Positions 12,305-21,240 of a stretch of 26,887 nucleotides of DNA are shown here, one piece after another. The position numbers and the translations under genes were made by a program. Numbering within the stretch: position 1 is the first letter of the stretch; each line of letters opens with the position of its first letter. Below the pieces are notes generated by a model. That model searched no databases. It was not told the DNA's origin and worked only from the letters and a program-made list of their open reading frames with translations. This DNA comes from Cafeteria roenbergensis (taxonomy: Eukaryota; Sar; Bigyra; Bicosoecida; Cafeteriaceae), in NCBI GenBank assembly GCA_008330645.1, contig VLTN01000120.1, positions 1 to 26,887 on the forward strand, in the 5' to 3' direction.

Positions 12305-13024
12305 AGCGTCTTCTCGCCGCTCCCGCCATACTCACGAAATGCCAAGCGCATGCCGCAGCGGCCAATGCACAAAGGATCGCGTACCTGCGCCACGCAGCGC
12401 CCGGTGCCGCGCATGGCGAGCTGGCAACCTGATTGACTTGGCCAAGCTGGCCGGCCTTGATCGCGAGGCTGCTCTGGCGAGCAAGGGAGCTAGGCTGCCG
12501 GCGGCAAAACCTTGTCCAGATCGTCAGCCGTGTCCTGGAACGACCTTAGAGCGCCCGGCACGCAGCCTATGGGCTCTGTGCGAATGCACTGTCAGTCGTG
12601 ATGCTGTCGTTCTGATCGCGCGCTGCTGCCTCTGCCGCATCGAGCCTGTTTCGGCGTCCGCCGAGCACCCAACTGCACGACCTTTTGCAGCCGAACAGTT
12701 GGCCTGCCTATTTCAGCGCTCGCGCGACCCGGTGTTAATGTTGTGTTTCCCTCTTTCGTGCTCGGACCTGACAAGGCGGAGCCCAACGCGGCAAGCCTCG
12801 CGCACCCCGCCGCGGATGAGTCAGCGGCGGTGCGCTCGATGCCAGCGGCCGCAGCGAATGCGGCCATGCATTGGGGAATCAGCACCAGGATAAATGGGAC
12901 ATACGATGTGCAAGGCAGCGCGGAAGCGATCGGACTTCAGCGAGCACGACGCTTTTCGAACAGTGCCGCTCGAGCAGTCTGCTCCCATGCACGCATATAT
13001 ATTGATCGCTGCGAGCATTGCCGT
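12305..13024. other. Intergenic sequence between giant gene and transposon
   Basis: There are 720 bp without a supported gene. Open frames cross it on both strands but none carries a recognisable motif. A short AT-rich stretch (atatatat, about 12995-13002) is the only TATA-like sequence seen and lies just outside the transposon end. This segment is probably the 5' region of the giant minus-strand gene, possibly including an unrecognised first exon. Confidence 0.5.
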
Positions 13025-13032
13025 GGCTGAGC
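13025..13032. repeat. Left target-site duplication GGCTGAGC
   Basis: This 8 bp direct repeat is identical to 21060-21067 and exactly abuts the outer ends of the terminal inverted repeats. An 8 bp duplication fits the 8-11 bp range known for Mutator-like elements. Confidence 0.85.
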
Positions 13033-13384
13033 GGTAGAGCGTACAGGGGGCCTAAGCCCCCCCCCTTATTGACATCTTTTTCCCTTCCGCCCACTCCGGC
13101 AACCACACCACCGCCAAAACCACCGCTTTTTCGCAAAAACCGGCGCAAAGACTACTAAACCTTCATGTGTGACGCGGGCAGCGCCCAGGACCACGCCACC
13201 GAGGCGTGAGGCGGCGGCAAAGTCGGCGCCATTTACGCTGTCAAACGCCCAGCCTCCCCCACCCTCTCCAGGCCTTCGGTGTCACCCCTCCCCCCCACAG
13301 ATCCATCGTCAGGGCATGGAATGACTCCCTGGCGCGGGAATCTGGCCCAATGGAGCCAGGATGGGCGCCAAGCGATCGCCGTGG
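13033..13384 (+). repeat. Left terminal inverted repeat (352 bp)
   Basis: It matches the reverse complement of 20710-21059 from the tip to gcgatcgccgtgg, where the two sides diverge abruptly. Differences are one substitution near the tip and single-base changes in four homopolymer runs. The first ATG codons of the transposase frame (13279, 13321) lie inside this repeat, so both arms carry the same potential N-terminal codons. Confidence 0.93.
13046..13061. repeat. Subterminal palindrome, left tip
   Basis: GGGGGCCTAAGCCCCC lies 13 bp inside the left end, with one mismatch to a perfect 16 bp palindrome. The partner at the right tip (21031-21046) is perfect. It could form a hairpin or be a transposase contact site; this is inferred. 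Confidence 0.75.
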
Positions 13385-16300
13385 CCGTTGCCAGCAACAG
13401 GCCGCACGTGGCTCGCAAGTTCTTGGCCGGAATGCAGCCAACTGATCAAAGGACCAGCATGTACGTCTATCCGACGCCCCCTGGAAGAGATGGCTCTTGG
13501 TTGAGCGAGGCTCTGTGGGCTGTAGCGGCGTTTGCTGCCCGAAACGAATCGACCGTTGCTTTCGCCGCTCCCGCCAGCACTGGAGATGCTCCCCCTGCAA
13601 TAAGGACCACCTCCGTCACGGTTTGCTTGCTCCAGAGCATTTCAGATCATTTGAGGCCCCATGCCGTGGAGTTGGTGGCACTGGAAGTGCTCAGAGCGGC
13701 GGAGAGCCCGCTGAGCTTGTCGTCACTGCCTGCCGACGTCGGCAGAGCCTTTCTCCTGGCTACCAGAGGCGCACCCGGTGGCTGCGGTCACCGGGTTACC
13801 CAGAAAATGGTTTCCAAATGGTATAACGCCTCGTCCATTCGGCGCGCGTTGCCAAGGAGGTCAGATTGGCTGACCAGAGCAGCTGAGCCGGAGGACTTGC
13901 TGCTTGGGCACTTCGCCGTCGTCGATGGGACTACGCTGGTGGATGCCAGGAAGCAGGTGCAAACCCTCGTTGCCGCGGCGGGGGCGGGTCTGAGTCGCAA
14001 GGCAACCGGAGCCTCTGTGACTTACCGCTGCCTCGCGCGCAAGGACATTAAACCCCGCGAGGCACTACGATGGGGATCATCGCAAGAGAATGCTGCTCTT
14101 TTGACCGCTGCAGGAGTTGACCTGTCCGATGCTTCCGAGGGAGATCACCGGCCGGACGACGATGGCCCAGGTGGCAGTTGCGCTGGCGATGGCCACGCGG
14201 ACGGCGGCGCCAGCGAGGCTAGTGGCTGCAACGGATCCACGAGCGACGGTTCCTCGCCTGTAGGCTTGCCTTTGAGCCAGCTCACTCAGCAATTAGACGC
14301 GGCAGCCTTGATTCCGCCCACAGCATCAACTGCCGATGCTTCCGAGGGACCGGACAGCATGGTGGCGAGCCTGCAGCACGGCTCAAGTGCTACTCCCCGT
14401 GGGACAGCCCCGCTTTCAGCAGCGAGCAGCACTGGCCCCGTTGACTCGCCTGTGGTAGTGCCACCGGCTGCTTCAGTGCCATTGCCTGTTTCTGCCATAT
14501 CGCCAGGCGTTGGACCTGCTGGCCATGGCACTGCGGTGTCTGCAGGAGATATCAGGCTCAGTTGCCTGACGAGCGCTACGTTCGATCCGTTGCAGCCCGT
14601 GCTCACGGGGAGGTCCGCGTTCACAGCGGTCTCAAGTGCCCAGGGCGTCTCCGGCTGGTCGAGTTGGGCACGACCGTTATTGTGTTTTCCACTGCTCACT
14701 GCAATGAGTGCGTTTCGCGCTGTGGCGAGTGGGTCCGGAGTCAGGCGCCCGACAGTGTTCTGGGCAGGCTTTTCCCGATGGACCCTCGGGCTCAGGCAAC
14801 GTTGGTCGCTCACCTCAGTATGGCAGGCATGAAGGCACAACCGACGACCGTCATGTCCGTGGTCAACGCCATGCTCTCGAGGCTCGCAGTTTTGACCGAG
14901 GGATGTTCCTGGAACATTTGAGGCATGTGCAATCCGACGGGCTTGCGCGGCTTGTGCCCAGACAGGAACGGACAGCACAGCGATTGCCAAGGGGCGCATC
15001 TTTGAAGATGCGGCAACAACGGCAGCTTGAGGCGCTCCAGCGGTCGGCTCCTCCGGCCTACATCGAGTGCAGCGAATGTATGTGTCGAAGGATGACGTGT
15101 GCAACCTGAAGCGTCGACTGTACAAGGAATCATCAGTGGGAGACCAAAGCAGTTTGCAGGAGTTCGTTGACGAGTACAGCCGTCAAGGATTGACGGGGCA
15201 ACGCGAGGTGAAGGAAGGCGACGAACATGTGCAAGTCAGGCTGTTCATGCACAGGCAGGTCCCAGACATGGTTGCAAGGGATCTCGACATGCTCAGAGTG
15301 CTGAATGTGGACGACACCTTCAACTCCGCTGGAAGTGGTGCAGGTGCGCTGCTTTGGGCTCGTATGCAAAAGTAGTGTTGGAGACTGCGTTGTGCCGCTA
15401 GGCTGGGCGACGCTGGAGAGAGTCGTGCCAGCCGGAACTCCTCACGGAGAGTCAGATGCCGGCCTCTCCGGTGCTGGCCCCAAAGTTCACCAAAGCATCG
15501 ACACTCTGCGCCCTCGAGCTGCTCTGGGAGTTGCTGGCGCTCAGGTTTGGGGCTTCCAATCTCCCCATTCCAGCATTGACAGTGTCTGATGAAGCGCCGG
15601 AGTTTCTGTGGGCCTGCACCGCGTTCAAGAGCAAGCTTTTGAGTCGACAGATTCAAGAGTGGCGCTCCGGGCTCGGTTCGGCTGACTCAGGAAACGGAGA
15701 AGAAGACGCTGATGTCGCATTCCTGTTGGCGAGGGCCATGGGGTTTAGCCCCTCGGCCGACGGACCCGCTGAGTCCAGAGTCTCCGGCGGCGCAAGCAGT
15801 GTTGTCCAAGATCGCGTTGTCGTTCACGCAGGGGAGGGTGTTGCGCGGCGGCCCCTCCGACCCTGTTGGCAGAGCGATGCCTGCTCCCTGCAGGCTGACC
15901 GATTCCTCTTCGCTGCAAGCTCCTGATGCACACCGTCCTTCCCCCGATCAACAGGCTCAACCAACGCAGGCTTGCGGCATGCACTCTCAGGCAACCGTTG
16001 CTGCGAGCCCCTGCCCTCCTGAGCGGCCGTCACGCGTGGCAGTCGGCTCCTCACCGAGTCGGGAGAGTCCCTCCGTGACAACACAATGCAACGCCTCTTC
16101 AAGGTCGGCCTTGAAACACGGGGAGGCATTCCAAGCCGAACTGGCATTCCAAGCCCTGAGGGGTATGCACTCTTCCGTCTTTTTTGACCCAGAGTCCCAG
16201 GTCTACAGCGTCCTGCTTCAGCGAGGCTCTCTCGAGGAAAGGCTATGCTTCGCAAGCATGGATTTGCGATCTCCGGAAACTCGAGCCGGCGAGCACTCTG

Positions 16301-18387
16301 ATGCCGGAGTCCCTCATCCCCCGCGTGAAGCGGCCCTTTCCCAAGTCCCGCAGCATTGCCGAGGGACGGCTTGCTGACGTTGGAAGCTTGGTCAGCGCCT
16401 TGCAAGACTCTTTTGCCAGCACCCCGCCTCTTCGTGAGGCTGGGGCTCCTCTGAGGTCCATCTGCACCGGGCTGCGCGTGTTCGACGTCGCTTCCAACAT
16501 CGCGGGGACGCTAGACATCGTTGGGGTGTCTGCAGACGGCAGTCATGTCGTTGCCTTCGCAGTGGAGCGCCAGCAGGACCTGTTCTCAGTTGACGAGATG
16601 GAATCATTTGCTTGGCAGCTGAGTTCGATTGAATCTATCATCCACCGCGCAACAGGGCTGCGGGCGTCTTCGATTCGCGTGCGGCACGCGTTGGTGGATC
16701 CAAAACGCGATGCCTCCGCTGTGAAGATTGTTGATGCAAACGGTTGGGCTCGTCGAATCCGGTCCAGCCAGGCAAACCCAAGAGCCGCTGCTGCTGCCAT
16801 CCTTGGGCGCCGGAGAGGCGTTTTGGAATCTGCGTCGCGACTTACAGTCCCTAGCGTGGGCCCCGTCGAGCGGGAGCTCTGGTCATTGGACAATAGCCCA
16901 ACCAAGAGCTTCTGGCTCTGCCAGCGCCCTCTACGCCGCTGTTTCGGAGCTCATCAGCCAAGGAAAGGCAGAGAAAGTTCAGCGAATTGTGCTCAACGCA
17001 GTGACGGTTCTTCAAGCTGCTTGCGAGCGCGCTCAAGCCGACCCTGGCAGGTCCGCCGCGCTTGCCCTCTGGCAGGCCAGCACAGCGATGCTTGCCAAGG
17101 GTATTCGGCACATAGCAGCTGCCCTGGGGGCCGGCGGCAGCACCCCGCCAGGATCCCCAGGCTGGGGCGACCTTGCATCGCTCCTGCCAGCTGATGCACT
17201 TCAGCACCTACATTGCAGCTGGCACAAGAATCAAACCATGGTACGTAAAACTAGCACGTGCGTCAAGACGTTGCATCTTCGCAAGCAAGTTCAGCGTGCC
17301 TGGCTTGACATTCGGGACAGCAAGCAAGGCATAGGAGTCGCGGGCAACTTTTCTCGCCTGGTGCACCTTCTGGCCGACGGCGTGAGTCAGGCGCAAGTTT
17401 CTCTTGACTCTGCGAGGACGCTAGTGGCCTACGTTCGCGCTCAGCTGCAGCCCAAAGTTTGCGTCAGTTGGCTGGCTGCCAATCGGAGCGTGTATTGCTC
17501 CGACGCTTCGAACAACGCTGCGGAGGGAACGTTTTCTGGAGTAAAAAACCACTTCCACCGGTGTCGCCGGCCAAGGTCGCAGCTTGCAGCGCTGCATGAC
17601 CTGGTAGGAAGCCCAGTCAACCGGTTCACGGCGTGTCATAGCTTCGGGGCGGCGACGGCCGTGCTGTTCTTTTCCCGTCAAGGCGGTTACGCACGGCCTT
17701 CTCAGCGGGCTGCGCTAGCGAGCCGTCCGGCGGCCGAGGGAATCGTCATCACGCTGGAGGCTATCGAAGCCAATCAAACTGGGGCCGCCAGTCCTATTCG
17801 TTTTGAGTTTCCGTCGTCCTTCTTCGTTCAAGACGACCTTGCAACAGGCATAGCTTCAGCAGGGTTTCGGGTCGACCTTGCTCGACGAAGCTGCAGCTGC
17901 GAAGTGGCGTCGCGTACAACTTATGCATCCGTCTGTTGTCGCCACTTCTGCGCTGCATACTACTTCTCTGTTTACACTGGAATTGGTTGCTTTGAGGACG
18001 TTCGAGACGCTACTCTTGACTCCCTCTGGGAGCGGGCAACAAGTTTTGCACTCAGCCCCTGTGGTGCAGATGGCCATGTGCCGGCATCCCCTACTGCCCC
18101 CAGTCTGGTATCTGCCCCACGTCAACCAACGCTTCAGCTCCCACGGGGCAAGGCACAGTGGGACTGTCGCGGGCATGCGACCACCATCACACTGGCGATC
18201 AACCACTCCGTCAAAGTGACAGGCGGTACAATCGAAAGCCGAAGCGCGGGCACTTGCGCGACTCTGGGACCATGCGGAGCAGGCGTTGCAGCTCCAGTCC
18301 AGGAAACGGGCACGTGAAGGCTTTTCGAGTGAGCCTCCCGCGTCGAGGCTCAGGCCAAGTGAAGAACAGCCCCACACTGCCTGCTAG
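13279..18387 (+). CDS. MULE-like transposase with N-terminal zinc-binding region and SWIM finger (frameshifted)
   Basis: Coding sequence can be followed across several frame breaks. 13279-14555 encodes an N-terminal region of unknown function with a KWYNASSIRRALPRR patch. A CP...HCNEC cluster (Cys 14637, His 14697, Cys 14700, Cys 14709) resembles the FLYWCH/WRKY-type finger of MULE transposases. The catalytic core starts with NVDDTFNS (Asp codons 15310 and 15313), followed by CFGLV and VPLGWATLE. The second Asp is in SDEAPEFLWA (15588). C-S-W-H is at 17214-17225 and the Glu lies in SNNAAEGTF (17523). The SWIM finger C-x-C-x12-C-x-H is at 17892-17945. A basic C-terminal tail (LQSRKRAREG) ends at TAG 18385-18387 after a last frame change near 18220. 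Breaks fall near 14555, 14930, 15060, 15330, 15450, 15800, 16260, 16850 and 18220. The near-identical TIRs suggest that some are assembly errors rather than decay. The start codon is uncertain. Confidence 0.75.
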
Positions 18388-18821
18388 CGCACCTCAGACG
18401 GTTATCCGCCAACGCATTGAATCAGTCGTGCAAGTACTGTTGTAACGCCATGGTGCGTGCCGGCGACAATGTTGCGAACCGCATGTGACAGCAGAGCACT
18501 TGACGCAGTTCGAGCTGCTTGGTCGCGCAAATTCACAGCTCTGCACAGTGGGCACAGCACATATGGCGCGATGGGTTGGCTACGCGTGACACCCACGAGC
18601 CGTAGTGGCCCGTGAGCCCAGCGGAGCGCACGATCATCAAGGCCACGCCCACCTGCAAACTTGAACACAGGACCAACCAAGCGCAGGCTGCATCGTTTGC
18701 CAAAACGCACTCGGTCAAAGAACTTCTCACGGAGCATCAACCCGATTGGCAGTCGTCCAAGCGCGGTTGGCATCCAACAAAGACACGGCTGAAGTCCATC
18801 CGAGCAACTGTGACATCCATT
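18388..18821. other. Non-coding stretch inside the transposon, before the minisatellite
   Basis: This covers 434 bp between the transposase stop and the internal tandem array. I see no motif-bearing frame, tRNA or terminator-like structure here. It is transposon sequence, being inside both inverted repeats. Confidence 0.5.
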
Positions 18822-20070
18822 CCAGCGACGTCGACGTTGTTGACGTCCTTTTAGGCACTGTTGACGTCCTTCCAAGCGACGTCGACGCTGTTGACGTCCT
18901 TCTAGGCACTGTTGACGTCCTTCCAAGCGACGTCGACGCTGTCAACGTCCTTCTAGGCACTGTTGACGTCCTTCCAAGCGACGTCGACGCTGTTGACGTC
19001 CTTCCAAGCGACGTCGACGCTGTTAACGTCCTTCTAGGCGCTGTCGACGTCAGTCCAAGCGACGTCGACGTTGTTGACGTCCTTCTAGGCACTGTTGACG
19101 TCCTTCCAAGCGACGTCGACGCTGTTGACGTCCTTCCGAGCGACGTCGATGCTGTTGACGTCCTTCCAAGCGACGTCGACGCTGTTGACGTCCTTCCAAG
19201 CGACGTCGACGCTGTTTGACGTCCTTCCCGAGCGACGTCGATGCTGTTGACGTCCTTCCAAGCGACGTCGACGCTGTTAACGTCCTTCTATGCACTGTTG
19301 CCGTCCTTCCAAGCGACGTCGACGCTGTCAAACGTCTTCCAAGCGACGTCGACGCTGTTGACGTCCTTCCAAGCGACGTCGACGCTGTTAACGTCCTTCT
19401 ATGCACTGTTGACGTCCTTCCAAGCGACGTCGACGTTGTTGACGTCCTTCTAGGCACTGTTGACGTCCTTCCAAGCGACGTCGACGCTGTTGACGTCCTT
19501 CCAAGCGACGTCGACGCTGTCAACGTCCTTCTAGGCACTGTTGACGTCCTTCCAAGCGACGTCGACGCTGTTGACGTCCTTCTAGGCACTGTTGACGTCC
19601 TTCCAAGCGACGTCGACGCTGTTGACGTCCTTCCAAGCGACGTCGACGCTGTTAACGTCCTTCTAGGCGCTGTTGACGTCAGTCCAAGCGACGTCGACGT
19701 TGTTGACGTCCTTCTAGGCACTGTTGACGTCCTTCCGAGCGACGTCGATGCTGTTGACGTCCTTCCAAGCGACGTCGACGTTGTTGACGTCCTTCTAGGC
19801 ACTGTTGACGTCCTTCCAAGCGACGTCGACGCTGTTGACGTCCTTCTAGGCACTGTTGACGTCCTTCCAAGCGACGTCGACGCTGTTGACGTCCTTCCAA
19901 GCGACGTCGACGCTGTTAACGTCCTTTTATGCACTGTTGACGTCATTCCAAGCGACGTCGACGCTGTTGACGTCCTTCTAGGCACTGTTGACGTCCTTCC
20001 AAGCGACGTCGACGCTGTTGACGTCCTTCCGAGCGACGTCGACGCTGTTGACGTCATTCCAGCGACTTCG
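18822..20070 (+). repeat. Transposon-internal minisatellite of 30 and 21 bp units
   Basis: The array is made of a 30 bp unit (ttccaagcgacgtcgacgct followed by gttgacgtcc) and a shorter 21 bp unit (ttctaggcactgttgacgtcc). They are interspersed, often as a 51 bp pair. By eye there are about 30 of the long and about 16 of the short units. Variants include tccgagcgacgtcgatgct, tctatgcactg and agtccaagc. Both units are multiples of three, so the plus strand reads LPSDVDAVDV with LLGTVDV, and the minus strand STSLGRTST. Slips at 19214 and near 19330 change frame. Each long unit contains the palindrome CGACGTCG. No protein function can be assigned, and a structural or regulatory role is as likely as a coding one. 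Confidence 0.9.
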
Positions 20071-20072
20071 GC

Positions 20073-20528
20073 ATGGCTGGCGTCATTGCGAAGGCCATCG
20101 ACGTAGATTCCACCGACGAATACACGGATGGGGTCGTGAATGACAGCGACATTATACCCATCACTCTTCAACGCATTCTCTCGAGCTGGGAGGCTTCTTT
20201 GCGGCGCATCGCGGACTGCGCAAAGGCCATTCTGGCCATTCATCGCTCCGCAGAAGCCTCACGAGTCCGATTCCAGCGTCTCCACACGACCCAAGTGCCC
20301 TATCACCTCACACTTCACAGGCAGCTTGCAGTTGGGTGGCTCTGCGACGCTGAACGGCTCCTTTGTGGCCAGCACTGCAGGCGTCACACCAGTCAGGCCA
20401 TTCCGATGAGTTCTTTCGAACAGCAAGCGGCCCATGCGTTGAGATCACATGAAGACGCAAAGGATTCATCTTTCAGACCTGGCAACCTGGCCCCTGTGAG
20501 CGATAGCAGGGAGGCTGGAGCTGGTTGA
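20073..20528 (+). CDS. Small unrecognised frame after the minisatellite (doubtful)
   Basis: This is a 151-residue open frame beginning MAGVIAKAIDVDSTDEYTDG. It contains a mixed hydrophobic and charged stretch (SLRRIADCAKAILAIHRSAE) and cysteine/histidine residues (WLCDAERLLCGQHCRRH). I do not recognise a family. It starts in the last degenerate minisatellite unit, inside the transposon, and a minus-strand frame overlaps it. It may be a second element gene, a piece of transposase duplication, or chance in GC-rich DNA. Confidence 0.2.
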   Translation: MAGVIAKAIDVDSTDEYTDGVVNDSDIIPITLQRILSSWEASLRRIADCAKAILAIHRSAEASRVRFQRLHTTQVPYHLTLHRQLAVGWLCDAERLLCGQHCRRHTSQAIPMSSFEQQAAHALRSHEDAKDSSFRPGNLAPVSDSREAGAG

Positions 20529-20709
20529 GGATCAACGGCCACGACGAAAATGGCTTTCTCGGTCCCGCCGCAGCCCACCTTCCCCGTCCTCAGCAGTCCT
20601 GCAGCGGCGATTAAGAGTTGAGCAAGTCGCACACGACCTCGTGGTCGCGCACGCTCGTTCAAGGCAGAGAAATGAGCGAGGAAGGTGTTCAACGGTGTCC
20701 ACATTCTCT
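20529..20709. other. Unique transposon sequence before the right inverted repeat
   Basis: A short stretch between the doubtful frame and the right inverted repeat; I see no gene or site in it. Confidence 0.4.
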
Positions 20710-21059
20710 CCACGGCGATCGCTTGGCGCCATCCTGGCTCCATTGGGCCAGATTCCCGCGCCAGGGAGTCATTCCATGCCCTGACGATGGATCTGTGGGG
20801 GGAGGGGTGACACCGAAGGCCTGGAGAGGGTGGGGAGGCTGGGCGTTTGACAGCGTAAATGGGCGCCGACTTTGCCGCCGCCTCACGCCTCGGTGGCGTG
20901 GTCCTGGGCGCTGCCCGCGTCACACATGAAGGTTTAGTAGTCTTTGCGCCGGTTTTTGCGAAAAAGCGGTGGTTTTGGCGGTGGTGTGGTTGCCGGAGTG
21001 GGCGGAAGGGAAAAAGATGTCAATAAGGGGGGGGGCTTAAGCCCCCTGTACGCTCTACC
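20710..21059 (-). repeat. Right terminal inverted repeat (350 bp)
   Basis: It is the reverse complement of 13033-13384. Compared with the left arm it has one extra C in the gcgcccattt run, one fewer C in two C runs, one fewer G in atggcgcc, and t instead of c in the tip palindrome. The outer end is 181 bp upstream of the proposed pantothenate kinase start. Confidence 0.93.
21031..21046. repeat. Subterminal palindrome, right tip
   Basis: GGGGGCTTAAGCCCCC is a perfect 16 bp palindrome, 13 bp from the right end of the element. It mirrors the one-mismatch copy at 13046-13061. Confidence 0.8.
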
Positions 21060-21067
21060 GGCTGAGC
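21060..21067. repeat. Right target-site duplication GGCTGAGC
   Basis: A perfect copy of 13025-13032, directly outside the right inverted repeat. With the left copy it defines the element ends to the base. Confidence 0.85.
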
Positions 21068-21240
21068 TGGCCGAGGCAACTCGCGGCTGGCATGAGCACT
21101 GTGCGCGGCCCTGCGCACAACCAGTCGCAAGGAGGAAGAAGAAAACCGCTGGCATCGCGTCGAGGTCTGCTTGGTGCTTTTGGGAGTCTCCGGGAGGCAA
21201 CGCATCGGCTGTCCAGGCGCCTCCGCAGCCTCTGGAAGCC

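Larger units (their letters stand above)
13033..21059 (+). mobile_element. Complete Mutator-like (MULE) DNA transposon, 8027 bp
   Basis: The element begins GGTAGAGCGTACAGGGGG and ends with its reverse complement. It carries long inverted repeats (352 and 350 bp), a perfect 8 bp target duplication (GGCTGAGC), and a plus-strand transposase with D, D, C-x-x-H, E and SWIM motifs. A 1.25 kb minisatellite fills much of the 3' third. The inverted repeats differ by one substitution (c/t at 13052) and four homopolymer-length changes, so the insertion looks recent. KDZ/Zisupton elements also use 8 bp duplications and can carry SWIM fingers. However, the DDTFN and C-S-W-H motifs and the long TIRs fit MULE better. 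Confidence 0.88.

Noticed and set aside
12009-12414. Alternative minus-strand frames starting MAAAACAWHF or MRGTGRC upstream of the array
   Set aside because: They end before the repeats and carry no recognisable motif. One could still be a mis-framed signal peptide exon, but nothing supports it directly.
7353-12893. Plus-strand open frame of 1846 codons rich in PWPWRWPLV
   Set aside because: It is the antisense reading of the stalk array. It does not join any non-repetitive protein motif at either end, while the minus-strand NAT frame joins the linker and Calx-beta-like modules.
13026-13031. 6 bp duplication GCTGAG with tips CGGTAG/CTACCG
   Set aside because: Shifting the boundary by one base gives a longer perfect duplication of 8 bp (GGCTGAGC) with tips GGTAGAGC/GCTCTACC, which suits the superfamily.
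13279-18387. Introns as the explanation for frame changes in the transposase
   Set aside because: Frame changes are mostly single-base joins with continuous motif context, as in the housekeeping genes. No consistent GT-AG pairs were needed. Introns are not excluded for 15700-17100.
18822-20070. CRISPR-like array
   Set aside because: There are no unique spacers of uniform length: the units are tandem with only two related types, inside a eukaryotic transposon and with no cas genes nearby.
18746-20106. Acidic DVDAVDVLPS protein encoded by the minisatellite
   Set aside because: No start or domain outside the repeat supports it. Slips break the frame at 19214 and near 19330, and the minus strand is equally open.
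13033-21059. Assignment to the KDZ/Zisupton superfamily
   Set aside because: The 8 bp duplication and SWIM finger would allow it. However, the VDDTFN first-Asp motif, the C-x-x-H followed by SNNAAE, and the long inverted repeats fit MULE better.
21031-21080. tRNA gene at the right transposon border
   Set aside because: Only a D-arm-like piece is present. The palindrome does not sit at the right distance for an anticodon arm and no T-arm or acceptor 3' half follows.
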